Source: Bufo bufo (taxonomy: Eukaryota; Chordata; Amphibia; Anura; Bufonidae). From it: a stretch of 64,000 nt of DNA. The notes under the pieces were generated by a model, which searched no databases, had not been told where the DNA came from, and worked only from the letters and a program-made list of their open reading frames with translations. The DNA lies in contig NC_053390.1 in assembly GCF_905171765.1 (NCBI RefSeq), forward strand, positions 511,545,565 to 511,609,564. The letters are read 5' to 3'. The position numbers were made by a program, and so were the translations under genes. Positions 55,320-64,000 of the stretch are shown here, piece by piece; the first letter of the stretch is position 1, and each line of letters starts with the position of its first letter.

Positions 55320-55620
55320 AAAGACTGGAGGGTCTGATCTGAGGTCTGATACATATTGGGGATCTGATTGGGGCGGTCTGACACGAGGTCTAATAATGAT
55401 TGGGGTCTGATCTGAGATCTGATAAAGCCTGGGTGTCTGATACAGATTCTGGGGGGTCTAATCTGAGGTCTAATAAAGCCTAGGGGTCTGATCTGAGGTC
55501 TCAAAAATTGGGGGTCTGATCTGAGATCTGATGTCAAATGAAGATTAAGGGTCTGATAAAGATTGGGGGTGCTGATCTAAGGTCTCATGAAGATTAGGGG
55601 GTCTGATGAAAAATTTTTTT
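55320..55620. repeat. Degenerate minisatellite (GGTCTGATCTGAGGTCTGAT)
   Basis: About nine units of 30-40 bases with insertions. A shorter related block lies at 27910-28020. Confidence 0.8.
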
Positions 55621-55699
55621 TTCTTATTTTCATCCTCTAAAACCTAGGTGGGTTTTATAATCAGGTGAAGTCTTTAAAGCAAAAAATAAAGTCATCCTC

Positions 55700-56140
55700 T
55701 AAAACTTCAGTAAATATTTATGTAGACAAATTTAATACAAGCCACTAATCTATTGCGATTGTCCACATTGCTTCCTCTGCCGGCTGGATTCATTTCTCCA
55801 TCACATTATACACTGCTCGTTTCCATGGTTACGACCACCCTGCAATCCATCAGTAGTAGTCATGCTTGTACACTACAGGAAAAAGCAGCAAACTCTCTGG
55901 TGGTTCGGACTGTGGAATCGCGCACAGGCACGCATGCACAGCAGATCCTAGCCACCTCGTATCTGCACTCCAGTGGTGGCTGTAACCATGGAAATGAGCA
56001 GTGTATAATGTGATGGAAAAATGAATCCAGCCAGTAAAAGGAAACAATATAGATAATAATAATACATTAGTAAGTGGCTTGTACTAACTTTCTCTACATG
56101 ATAAATGCCACTTGCTGAAGTGAGACTACCCCTTTATGCT
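55700..56140. mobile_element. Palindromic MITE (ACATTGCTTCCTCTGCCGGC arms)
   Basis: Arms at about 55730-55860 and 55975-56090 pair, including CATTATACACTGCTCGTTTC and its complement. A half-copy lies at 59385-59690. The ends are eroded. Confidence 0.75.
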
Positions 56141-56554
56141 ATGAGTTAAAGGGTGCACCAGCTGGGTTGCCAAATCCCAGTTCTGTCAGACTGAGCCCAA
56201 ACATGGTAGAAGTGCATACACTTTCTTTTGTCTCTCATCTTCACTAGATCAACATTGAGTATAGGCCCCCCTCCAAAAAAGCCCCATTACTGCATAACCG
56301 CCCCTTCTATTTCCAGTACTAGCCATTCCCTGACAACCACAATTTACCAGTTTCTATTTCAGCGATATATGTGATCAGAGACATGTTTGTCAGTGATCAG
56401 ATGTACTGCACGGTATTATAAAATCAACTGACCCCTTAGGCGAGGCTCACGTGGCACAGATTTCAGTTGCAGAGTGGCCAGTGGATCTGCACTCAGATTA
56501 GCCCCACCAACGGCGCTAAGCCACGGCTTTTCCATGTGGCATTTGCCACATTAA
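56141..56554. other. Unassigned intronic sequence
   Basis: No gene seen. Confidence 0.4.
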
Positions 56555-56863
56555 GGCTACATGCACACAACCGGTGTGTTTTGCGGTCCGCAAATCGCGT
56601 ATTCACAAAACACGGATGGCGTCCCGTGTGCGTTCCGCAATTTGCGGAACGGCACGGACAGCCTTTAATATAACTTCCTATTCCTGTCCGCAAAGCGCAG
56701 ACAAGAATAGGACAGGTTATATATTTTTTTGCAGACCACGGAACGGAGCAACTCTGTGCTGTCCGCATCTTTTGCGGCCCCATTGAAGTGAATGGGTCCA
56801 CCCCCGAGCCGCCAAAACTGCGGCTCTGATGCGGACCAAAACAACGGCTGTGTGCATGAGGCC
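56555..56863. mobile_element. TAA-flanked MITE (GGCTACATGCACACAACCG ends)
   Basis: Inverted ends GGCTACATGCACACAACCG and CGGCTGTGTGCATGAGGCC have TAA on both sides (56552-56554, 56864-56866). Same family as 48605-48928. Confidence 0.86.
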
Positions 56864-56866
56864 TAA

Positions 56867-57949
56867 TGAACATTTTTAAATCTGCAGCAAAATATGGCAA
56901 CCGTTCATGAATAGACCTATAATTACCCAGAAAATTGGGCAGCCATTAGCAGTCAATTTGGTGCAGGGCCTGGCAGTGTAAGTAAGGTGGCGGCCGCCAT
57001 TGCTCTAGCAGATGTTAGGACAATAAAACACGCAGACTGCCCAGACCATGTCATTCGGAGATGAGCTCTGAACAACATTTTCCAAGTTCCTAAGAATTCA
57101 GCTAGCCATTTTCCAGTGACTTCCATTTCAAGGAGACCTTGGTGACGACCATTATGACCATCATCGCTGCATCTTAAAGGGTCATTACCAAACCACGAGT
57201 TAGAAACTGATGCAAAACGCGTCAGTAAATTAGCTTTTTAGATTTCTAGAAAAATCTGATAGGCATCTTTACTAATTTGATAAAAGTGGACACACTGACT
57301 AATGATTCCAGGTGGTCACTGATTTTAATAGGGTGGTCAAATCCAAACATTACATAAGCTGATCAATGGGTCGCACTGCTGGTCCCACTCCCACCTAAAA
57401 TCTGTGGAACAAAGGGACCGGGACCACCACTCGGAATTTCCTAGTAGCAGGTTTCAGAATGCTTTTTTTTTTCCAAACCAAACTACCTGAGGCCACGTAA
57501 ATGCCAGGACCTATTAAAGGGACAAAGTAGACTATGAGGATGGTCATATAGGAGGAGATGAGCGCTGTCCGTGGTGCTGAAATGTACATAGGCCCAAGTT
57601 GACTTCCTCCATACCCTCTACCATTCACCCAGGGCAATGATGCCAACCAAGGTGAGAATGGTTTGCTTCTGGTGAGCGGATGGTGCCCGTATGGGTCGCG
57701 GCTTGGGCATTAACAGTTTTTGAGGGTGCACACAGACAATTCTATAGTGATGCCTTGTAATGTATGTCAAAGGGGATGCAGTGACATCCCTGGCACACTA
57801 TGGCAGCACTACATATGGCACATCAGTGTACACACATAGTGACAGATCCCACCGGCCACCTTCTGAGGGACAAGCTGGCACCAATGGAATCCAGGCTATG
57901 CCTATCTCGGCTGACCTTGCAGCTCCCCCCCCCCCATCCATCATGAGCA
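56867..57949. other. Unassigned sequence upstream of the promoter
   Basis: About 1.1 kb with no supported gene. The sequence is not obviously repetitive and lies immediately downstream of the proposed PURG exon 1, so it could hold intronic regulatory elements. Confidence 0.4.
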
Positions 57950-57997
57950 GTGCACAGTCAGCCAGAAATGCACCTCGTCTCCCAGAGAACAGGCCTG

Positions 57998-58004
57998 TAC
58001 TCAC
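57998..58004 (-). other. PURG: Candidate splice donor of PURG exon 1
   Basis: The minus strand reads AACA then GTGAGTA, a good match to a U1 donor, at the edge of the CpG-rich block. If used, exon 1 (noncoding) lies at 58005 and above, and the intron to the acceptor at 3937 is about 54.07 kb. Inferred, without transcript support. Confidence 0.45.
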
Positions 58005-58249
58005 TGTTACACGCAGTGCATGGCGGGCCGACCTGCTCCCCGGTGCAGCCTCGAGAACAGCGCTCCTCCCGCTTTCATGGCCGTCCGGGAATGACTCCTC
58101 CATCCGCGCGTTGGCGCAGAATGACGTCACCGCCACAGAACAGCAGGTCCTAGAGACAAGCCTCGGCAGGCGGAAGTCGTCTGGAAGAATGGTGCCTGCC
58201 GGGAGCCGGGAGGACCAATCAGGATTGTGTGGGCAGGAAGGGCGGAAGT

Positions 58250-58352
58250 GTTTCCCGGAGTCAGCCTCACCTGAGTCTTTTCGCGCCGTGGCTGAATGCA
58301 GCAGAGGCTGAGGCGGCTGGTGCTCTCCTGTCATAGAGACCTATAGTATGCA
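58250..58352 (+). other. WRN: Probable WRN exon 1 (noncoding)
   Basis: A GC-rich sequence ends in GCA followed by GTAAGT (donor at 58353-58358). It precedes the first coding exon by 2.1 kb, as expected for a gene whose start codon lies in exon 2. The transcription start is a guess placed by the ETS- and E2F-like sites. Confidence 0.45.
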
Positions 58353-58756
58353 GTAAGTGGGAGCAGCTTGTGTCATGAAATGGTGATAGGCTGTGATTAA
58401 GTGCACATGGCATATAGCCCACCCCTAGTCATAGTTTGAGTTTATGGGGGGATCTACAGGTTTTCTATAATGATAAGTTACCTTGTACTTGTCTCTTTTA
58501 TGGCTTCTTTCTAACTTTTTGCCCTTTAACATTTCTCCAGGATTGCGCAGAGTCTGGGGCTCACGTCTCGTCTTCCTCCAGAAAATAGCATGCCCCATGT
58601 GTACTAACCTCCAGACTTTCTTCTACACCAGGCAGCTCACCATACGTACCGTGATATGGCATCTCATATATACAGCTATAGTTATAAGGCCTACAGGCAC
58701 CGGCCGTGTGAATGCTGCCATTTTTTTCACTGTAAAAATGTCCTGTTCTTGTCCAC
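58353..58756 (+). other. WRN intron 1, left part
   Basis: No gene or bounded repeat recognised before the MITE at 58757. Confidence 0.4.
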
Positions 58757-59377
58757 TTGAAAGGGTTTTCCAACATTTTAATACTGATGACCTATTCTCA
58801 GGATAGGTCATCAGTATCTGATCGGTGGAGGCCCAGGACCCCTGCCAATCAGCTGTGAGCACCAGTGCTTTCTCGCAGATCACCAAGCGCAGCGTCGTAC
58901 ATTGTATAGCGGCTGTGCTTGGTCTCGCGCTCAGTCCTATTTACTTGAATGGGACTGAGCTGCTCCTGGGCCACGTGACATCATTGGCCTAGGAAACGCA
59001 TAAAGGAGGAGTGCCGGTGCCTTCTCAAACAGCTGATCCGCAGGGGTGAAGGATGGAAAAAAATAAGTGGCCCCATTTTGTAGTTGGTTCCAAATTGACA
59101 GAAGGTAGGGCCATCAATACCAGATTTTGGCACATTATACACCCTCAACAGAGCCAAATACCACAGTGCATCAAAAAATACATCCCTAAAAACTGCCACT
59201 GGCTGGTGGTGAGGAGGGCTCAAGTGGCCCAATGGGCATTGGCCCCCACGGAAGTTTCCCTGTAGAGTCTATGGCCAGACAGAAGGGGTCCAGAGTGTCA
59301 GACTCCCACCGATCAGATACTGATGACCTATCTAGAACATAGGTTATCAGTATTATAATGTTAGAAAATCCCTTTAA
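58757..59377. mobile_element. MITE with AAAGGGTTTTCC / GGAAAATCCCTTT-type ends
   Basis: The left half (TACTGATGACCTATTCTCAG, AGGTCATCAGTATCTGATCG) is inverted at the right (GATCAGATACTGATGACCTA). A segment at about 59050-59270 lacks a counterpart in the related 60689-61059 copy and may be a nested insert. The ends meet TTTAAAGG, in line with a TTAA-target family. Confidence 0.7.
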
Positions 59378-59384
59378 AGGGGTT

Positions 59385-59690
59385 GTGTCAATTAAGCAAA
59401 TAGCATTTATCATGTAGAGAAAGTGAATACAAGCCACTTACTAATGTATTGTTATCATCCACATTGCTTCCTTTGCTGGCTGGATGCATTTTTCCATCTC
59501 ATTATACACTGCTCGTTTCCATGGTTACGACCACCCTGCAATCCATCAGTGGTGGTTGTGCTTGCACACTATAGGAAAAAGCACCAGCCTATGTGTGCTC
59601 CCACGGTCCCAGTCACCAGAGAGGCCGACGCTTTCTCCTATAGTGTGCAAGCACAAACCATCATACGGCTATGTGAACTGAAAACTAAAA
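59385..59690. mobile_element. Half-copy of the 55700-56140 MITE
   Basis: The words ACATTGCTTCCTTTGCTGGC, CATTATACACTGCTCGTTTC and ATGGTTACGACCACCCTGCA match the left arm at 55760-55860. The opposite arm is absent or replaced. Confidence 0.7.
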
Positions 59691-60472
59691 AAAATGATGG
59701 CTCCGGGAAGGCAGGGAATAAAAAACTGAAAGTCTCTGCATTAAGAAGGGGTTAAAGATCATTTTTCCTTTTTTCTTCTCTTTATAATATGTGACATATG
59801 AATGAGACACCTCAGAAAATGCAACTGGTGAAACCCCTCCAACTGCCTGAGTAAAGGTGCTGTGGATTAGTCAGTGAGGTTATCTCATAATTAATATAAA
59901 AAATGAAAATCAGATATCATAAGAGTACATGGATCCAGAGATCTCCACATTTCTTGCTCCAGTTACTTGACTCGATTTTTCTTGAAGCTGGGAGGCCCGG
60001 GGTGCGTCCTTTCTGCTGTAGCTCTCTCTGTGACAGCCTCCAACAGTAGATATGGCTGGTGACTGTTAAAGGATGGAATTGAGCATGTGCGCCCACCGCA
60101 TCGAGGTGTACAGAGAAATAAGGAAAAGAATAAACAGCAGGTGGCGCTAGACCAATAGAATTTATAACTAATAAAAAAATTTATGACATGCCATTACAAA
60201 AGTATTCAGATTCTGGTGCTGGTTTAAAAAATAGAATAATTTTTGTGTGATTTTTTTTCCCCCTTAAGTGGGGAAAATTGGCTTCTATCTCGCAGTTTTT
60301 TTTTGCCTTCCTCTGGATAAACTTGCAGGATTACAGGCCGAACTGGATAGACAGATGTCTTTTTTCGGCCTTATGTGCTATGTTACTATGTTACAACCCC
60401 TTTCATATGTTTCAGTAGGGACATACCCGTTAACTAACTGCCAGTGGAATAAATGAAACCTCTGTCTTTCAG
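59691..60472 (+). other. WRN intron 1, right part
   Basis: No gene is supported. It ends in a pyrimidine-rich tract and acceptor (CCTCTGTCTTTCAG, 60459-60472). Confidence 0.45.
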
Positions 60473-60583
60473 GACCAAATTATTGCTTTTGCATGAATTT
60501 AAATGAAAATGTCCGGGGAACAGCGAAAGCTTCCCAACTGGATGTCTGAGCAGGATACTCACGGTACAAGTAAGGCTAAGACG
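60473..60583 (+). other. WRN: WRN exon 2 (first coding exon)
   Basis: The exon is bounded by a strong acceptor (TCTGTCTTTCAG ending at 60472) and a donor (ACG then GTAAGT at 60584). An upstream ATG at 60493 lies in another frame with a poor context and overlaps the start, ending at TGA 60547-60549. Confidence 0.68.
60509..60583 (+). CDS. WRN: WRN RecQ helicase/exonuclease, N-terminal 25 codons
   Basis: WRN is a nuclear RecQ-family helicase with a 3'-5' exonuclease, used in replication-fork and double-strand-break repair. Only the N-terminus is here: MSGEQRKLPNWMSEQDTHGT and then SKAKT to the donor. The QRKLPNWM motif parallels the QRK-x-P-x-WM motif at the same place in vertebrate WRN, and the first coding exon is similarly short and ends in phase 0. 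I prefer ATG at 60509 (A at -3) to the in-frame ATG at 60503 (T at -3). Position and orientation opposite PURG strongly support the call. The exonuclease-coding exons were not found before the right edge. Confidence 0.72.
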
Positions 60584-60688
60584 GTAAGTCTGCTTCAAGA
60601 AGTCATTGTGGCTTTTAGGTTCTTATATTTTGTGTTGCCCATAGCGACAAGTTGGATCAAGTCCACTGCAAAGAAATAAAAAGCTTAA

Positions 60689-61059
60689 AGGGGTTTTCCA
60701 GGAGTTTCATACTGATGACCTCTAAATACATCATCAGTATCTGATCAGCTATTTGATAAGACACAGGCGCTTGCAGTAGTGCCGCGGCCTTCTTGAAGCT
60801 TTCCCTAGGCCACGTGATGTCACGTTCTTTGGTCACATGTCCTAGGCACAGCCCAGCCCTATAGAAGTGAATGCGGCTGAGCTGCCATACCAAGTGCAGC
60901 TGCTATACGATGTACAGCGCTGTGCCTGGTGAGCACAGAGAAGGCCTTCTCAAACAGCTGATCGGTGGGGGGCCCCCCAGTGTTGGACCCCCCACCAATC
61001 AGATACTGATGACCTGTCCAGAGGATAGGTCCTCAGTATTAAAATCTTGGAAACCCCTT
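60689..61059. mobile_element. TTAA-flanked MITE (AGGGGTTTTCC ends)
   Basis: TTAA at 60685-60688 and 61060-61063 flanks inverted ends AGGGGTTTTCCAGGAGTTTC and GGAAACCCCTT. A second, partial element (AGGGGTTTTCAGGAATTTTC) starts directly after the shared TTAA at 61064 and fades by about 61200. Confidence 0.85.
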
Positions 61060-61309
61060 TTAAAGGGGTTTTCAGGAATTTTCATACTGATAGCCTATCC
61101 TCAGAATAAGCAATCCATATCTGGTCCGTTCTGTCAGCTTCCAGTTCCGTCCACTACACAATAATGGAGCTGTGTAGTTCTGGTGCCAGAGCTTAAAATC
61201 CCAGAAAACTGATTGGTTGCTGTAGACACTGACACCTTTCTTAGCTTATAGGGGGAGATTTATCATCTACCATGCACCCGAAAAGTGGCGTTAAAAAGCC
61301 TCAAACTAT

Positions 61310-61488
61310 TGGGGTCATTTATCAAACTGGTGTAAAGTAGAACTGGCTTAGTTACCCATAGCAACCAATCAGATTCCACCTTTCATTTTTGACAGCTCCT
61401 TTGGAAAATGAAAGGTGGAATCTGATTGGTTGCTATGGGCAACTAAGCCATTTCTACTTTACACCAGTTTAAATAACCCCATATGTGT
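61310..61488. mobile_element. Palindromic MITE, second copy of 8246-8424
   Basis: Arms CATTTATCAAACTGGTGTAA and TTACACCAGTTTAAATAACC pair, with AGTAGAACTGGCTTAGTTAC inside. Flanking words (GGGGGAGATTTATCATC at 61250; CCTCATTTATGACGAGGC at 61706) suggest it lies within another MITE. Confidence 0.83.
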
Positions 61489-61914
61489 TTGCAAGTTTTT
61501 AACTGTGACACTTAAAAAGTATCGTATCTGCCAATTTTCAGAATGGGGGCATAACAAAGGCCGGAAAGGGGCGTGACCAGCAGCCGCAACTTATTTATCT
61601 TCATTTCCGTCAGTCCTCTGGCGCAAATGAAGCCAGAAATCTATGGCAGCTCTGAGTTGCCGTGGATTTCGGTTTAGGTGCATGTGCTGCCGGAGGTTGC
61701 GCCTCATTTATGACGAGGCCCAAAATTAGTTGCATCCTCTTGCAGCACAGGGGATATCAAGACCCCTTATTCCATTTTTATTATTCCTTGATATGTCTAA
61801 TAGAGGAGAGAGGGGGTAACATGCCGTAGTGATATATATGATTCAGGCACTTCATACTTCTGTTTATGGGATGTTCCTTTAGAAATCTGCTTATGGGATG
61901 GATTGGTGTTCTGT

Positions 61915-62190
61915 TTTTTTGCGGAAAGGATGCAGACCCATTCATTTCAATAGGCCCGCAAAAAATGTGGACAGCACACAGTGTGGTATCCGCATCTGTA
62001 TGTCTGTTCCGTAGCGCCGCAAAAAAAAAAAAAACATGTCCTATTCTTGTCTGTTTTGCGGACAAGGATAGGCATTGTTACAATGGATTTGCAAAAAAAA
62101 TGGATGCCATACGGAAAGTCAACCGTTTTCTTTGCAGATCTGCAATTTGCGGACCGCAAAACACATACGGTCGTGTGAATGTAGTCACCT
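61915..62190. mobile_element. MITE, left end missing
   Basis: The right end ACGGTCGTGTGAATGTAG and the hairpin CCTATTCTTGTCTGTTTTGC belong to the CCGCAAAA-rich group. The left terminus is not seen. Confidence 0.65.
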
Positions 62191-62479
62191 ACTTTTGAAT
62201 GGTCATTCTATCTGGATACACAGTAGCAAGCCCCTTCCCCTCCCATTACTTGTCAGGTTGGCCAAAGCAGAAAGACAGTACTTATAGTCATTGGAATTGG
62301 CTGAATGTGTATACTGTGATGAGACTACCCCTTTTATGAATCACTTTTAGCACTGGGTGACGATTTATGGTAACATGTAAAAAAATGATTTTTATGAGGC
62401 TTTGAGTTTGGTTGGTGCATAGCCATTGTTGAATACTGTATCTGGTAGCTACTAAAAGGGAATGTCCAGTAGCAAGTTA

Positions 62480-62868
62480 GACTACTTTCACACTAGCGTT
62501 AATATGTTCCGGTATTGAGAGCCGTCAAAGCGCTTCCGTTTTGTCCCTATTCATTCTCAATGGGGACAAAACGTAACAAAACAGAACGGAGTGCACCAAA
62601 ATGCATTCTGTTCCATTCTCATACCAGAGAGCAAACTGCAGCCTGCTTTCCGTCCTGGGATGCGGAGCAAAACGGATCCGTAATGACCCACAATGCAAGT
62701 CAATGGGGGACGTTTCTCTGACACAATCTGGCACAATAGAACACGGATCCGTCCCCCATTGACTTTCAGTAGAGTTCATAACAGATGCAGATGGTTGTAT
62801 TATCAGTAACGGAAGCATTTTTGCTTAACTCTGTCGGATCCAGCAAAAACAATAGAGTGAAAGTAGCC
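62480..62868. mobile_element. TTA-flanked MITE (GACTACTTTCACACTAGCG ends)
   Basis: TTA at 62477-62479 and 62869-62871 flanks inverted ends (right: GAGTGAAAGTAGCC). The interior holds GTCAATGGGGGACG and its complement CGTCCCCCATTGAC as a palindrome. Confidence 0.83.
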
Positions 62869-62876
62869 TTAGATAA

Positions 62877-63350
62877 GGCTACTTTCACACTGGCATTTTG
62901 TTTTCCGTTTGTGAGATCCGTTCAGGGCTCTCACAAGCGGTCCAAAACGGATCAGTTTTGCCCTAATGCATTCTGAATGGAAAAGGATCCGCTCAGAATG
63001 CTTCAGTTTGCCTCCGTTCAGTCACCATTCCGCACTGGTGACGGACACCAAAACTCTGCCAGCAACGTTTTGGTGTCCGCCTGACGATGCGGAGGCAAAC
63101 GGATTCGTCCTGACACACAATGGAAGTCAATGGAGGCGGATCCGTTTTCACTGACACAATATGGCACAATAGAAAACGGATCCGTCCCCCATTGACTTTC
63201 AATGGTGTTCAAGACGGATCCGTTTTGGCAAAGTTAAAGATAATGCAAACAGATCCGTTCTGAACGGATGTAGACGGTTGTATTATCTGAACGGATCCGA
63301 CTGTGCAGATCCATGACGGATCCGCACCAAATGCGAGTGTGAAAGTAGCC
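62877..63350. mobile_element. MITE in tandem with the previous one (GGCTACTTTCACACTGGC ends)
   Basis: It starts five bases after the previous target site. Ends are GGCTACTTTCACACTGGC and GAGTGTGAAAGTAGCC. The left flank is TAA; the right flank is damaged. Confidence 0.78.
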
Positions 63351-64000
63351 CATCTTATAAATATGCTTCAGTTATCCAATGTGCCCTGATATGAAGATAC
63401 CCTCTCTAGTCCTGGGTCCCAGCACCTTTACAGGGTAACCGTGCCGTGTGAAGAGGCTGGCTGAATGTCTCATTTCAATAGCTTAACCAGCCCCCTTCCT
63501 GGTATGGCTGACACATACATAAGGGGGCTGGCTTAGCTACTGAAATTGTGTCATTCTCGAAATTCTCAGTGGTGGGAAGAACCAGATGCTACAGTGCAGT
63601 TTGGTTGTGATAGATGAGTACACCAATACTTTAGACAAAGGGGTTGTGCCACTAATATAAATGTGTCCCACCCAACAGATATCGCTGTTATAGAACGTTC
63701 CCCAAATACCTCCATTTATTAGAGCAGCCTTATTCTAAAGTTATTCGCTTACCATTTCACCTGTGCCAAGCCAGTTTTGATATTCATTTGCGTTTGGTTA
63801 CGTCATGCATTGGAGCTTTGTAATGTAGGACATTGGGAAGAAGAAGGGGCGTGGTTAGTGTCACATGACCTGCTGATGTCAGGACACATATCGCTGCCCT
63901 AAGGCCTGATGGGACAGCTGACACATGACAAACCAGGAAGTAGGATTCAGGAATGGGGGATAAGAGAAAACTGCAAATGAGGTAAATCTGAAAAAAAAAA
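63351..64000. other. WRN intron 2, unassigned
   Basis: No exon resembling WRN exon 3 is seen. GGGGGCTGG and CCAGCCCCC words at about 63486 and 63524 make a short hairpin; otherwise I recognise nothing. Confidence 0.4.

Larger units (their letters stand above)
57950..58352. promoter_or_regulatory. CpG-rich bidirectional promoter of PURG and WRN
   Basis: This is the CpG-rich stretch between the two divergent genes. It has a CRE (TGACGTCA, 58122-58129), a CCAAT box (58215-58219), two ETS-like CGGAAGT words (58171-58177, 58243-58249) and an E2F-like TTTTCGCGCC (58278-58287). No TATA box is evident. Candidate donors for PURG and WRN first exons lie at its two edges. A long plus-strand open frame (57760-58311) and a minus one (57798-58334) cross it but show no protein family and are explained by low stop density in GC-rich DNA. 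Confidence 0.72.

Noticed and set aside
57760..58334. 183-codon plus and 178-codon minus frames over the CpG-rich block
   Set aside because: Both strands are open at once over GC-rich DNA and neither shows a known domain; promoter function explains the region better.
60584..64000. Search for WRN exon 3
   Set aside because: No stretch with acceptor, donor and WRN-like coding was found; the region is mostly MITEs.

Overview
This is eukaryotic, vertebrate DNA, most likely from a frog with a large genome. There are no operons, tRNAs, rRNAs or CRISPR arrays. Host coding sequence is under 2 percent of the window: one intact exon of PURG (minus strand, 2944-3918) and the first coding exon of a WRN-like gene (plus strand, 60509-60583). 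Everything else is transposon-derived sequence, tandem repeats or unassigned intron. The anuran call is an inference from the mix of Tc1-like, DIRS, Penelope-like, Ty3/gypsy and L1-like remnants with abundant TTAA- and TWA-flanked MITEs. No species can be named.

Layout: PURG and WRN lie head to head, the arrangement known for these genes in mammals. A CpG-rich segment at about 57,950-58,352 is the probable shared promoter. It carries a CRE, a CCAAT box, ETS-like sites and an E2F-like site, with a candidate PURG exon-1 donor on the minus strand (58,004) and a candidate WRN exon-1 donor on the plus strand (58,353). PURG then has one intron of about 54 kb before its coding exon, and WRN has an intron of about 2.1 kb before its first coding exon. 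WRN exon 3 was not found, so intron 2 probably runs off the right edge.

The giant PURG intron is a nested archive of elements. From left to right: a Tc1-like copy holding an inverted pair of LTR-like arms, which holds a MITE (4.4-8.1 kb); several 3-bp-TSD MITEs (9-12 kb); a second Tc1-like family (12.4-14 kb); a 400-bp-period AT-rich repeat (16.4-19.1 kb); a decayed chromodomain Ty3/gypsy element interrupted by two MITEs (19.1-24.0 kb); L1-like, hAT-like and Penelope-like remnants (24-31 kb); a 5.1-kb TTAA-flanked element made of alternating inverted repeats, a satellite and a hairpin cluster (32.9-38.0 kb); a hAT-like insert in a Tc1 fragment (38.0-39.7 kb); a solo LTR (40.5-41.1 kb); an end-to-end Tc1-like element (41.7-43.3 kb); a mariner-like remnant split by a DIRS retrotransposon (43.3-48.6 kb); a foldback element with a 14-bp target duplication (49.8-50.6 kb); a hAT-like MITE carrying a homogeneous 31-bp minisatellite (51.7-53.3 kb); and a third Tc1-like family (53.6-55.1 kb).

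No mobile element here has an intact reading frame for its main enzyme. I found no undescribed gene system. The most unusual material is structural: an internal filled/empty site pair, U3-outward inverted LTR arms, MITE-like units amplified as a satellite, a run of perfect hairpins, and a minisatellite open in all three frames of one strand.
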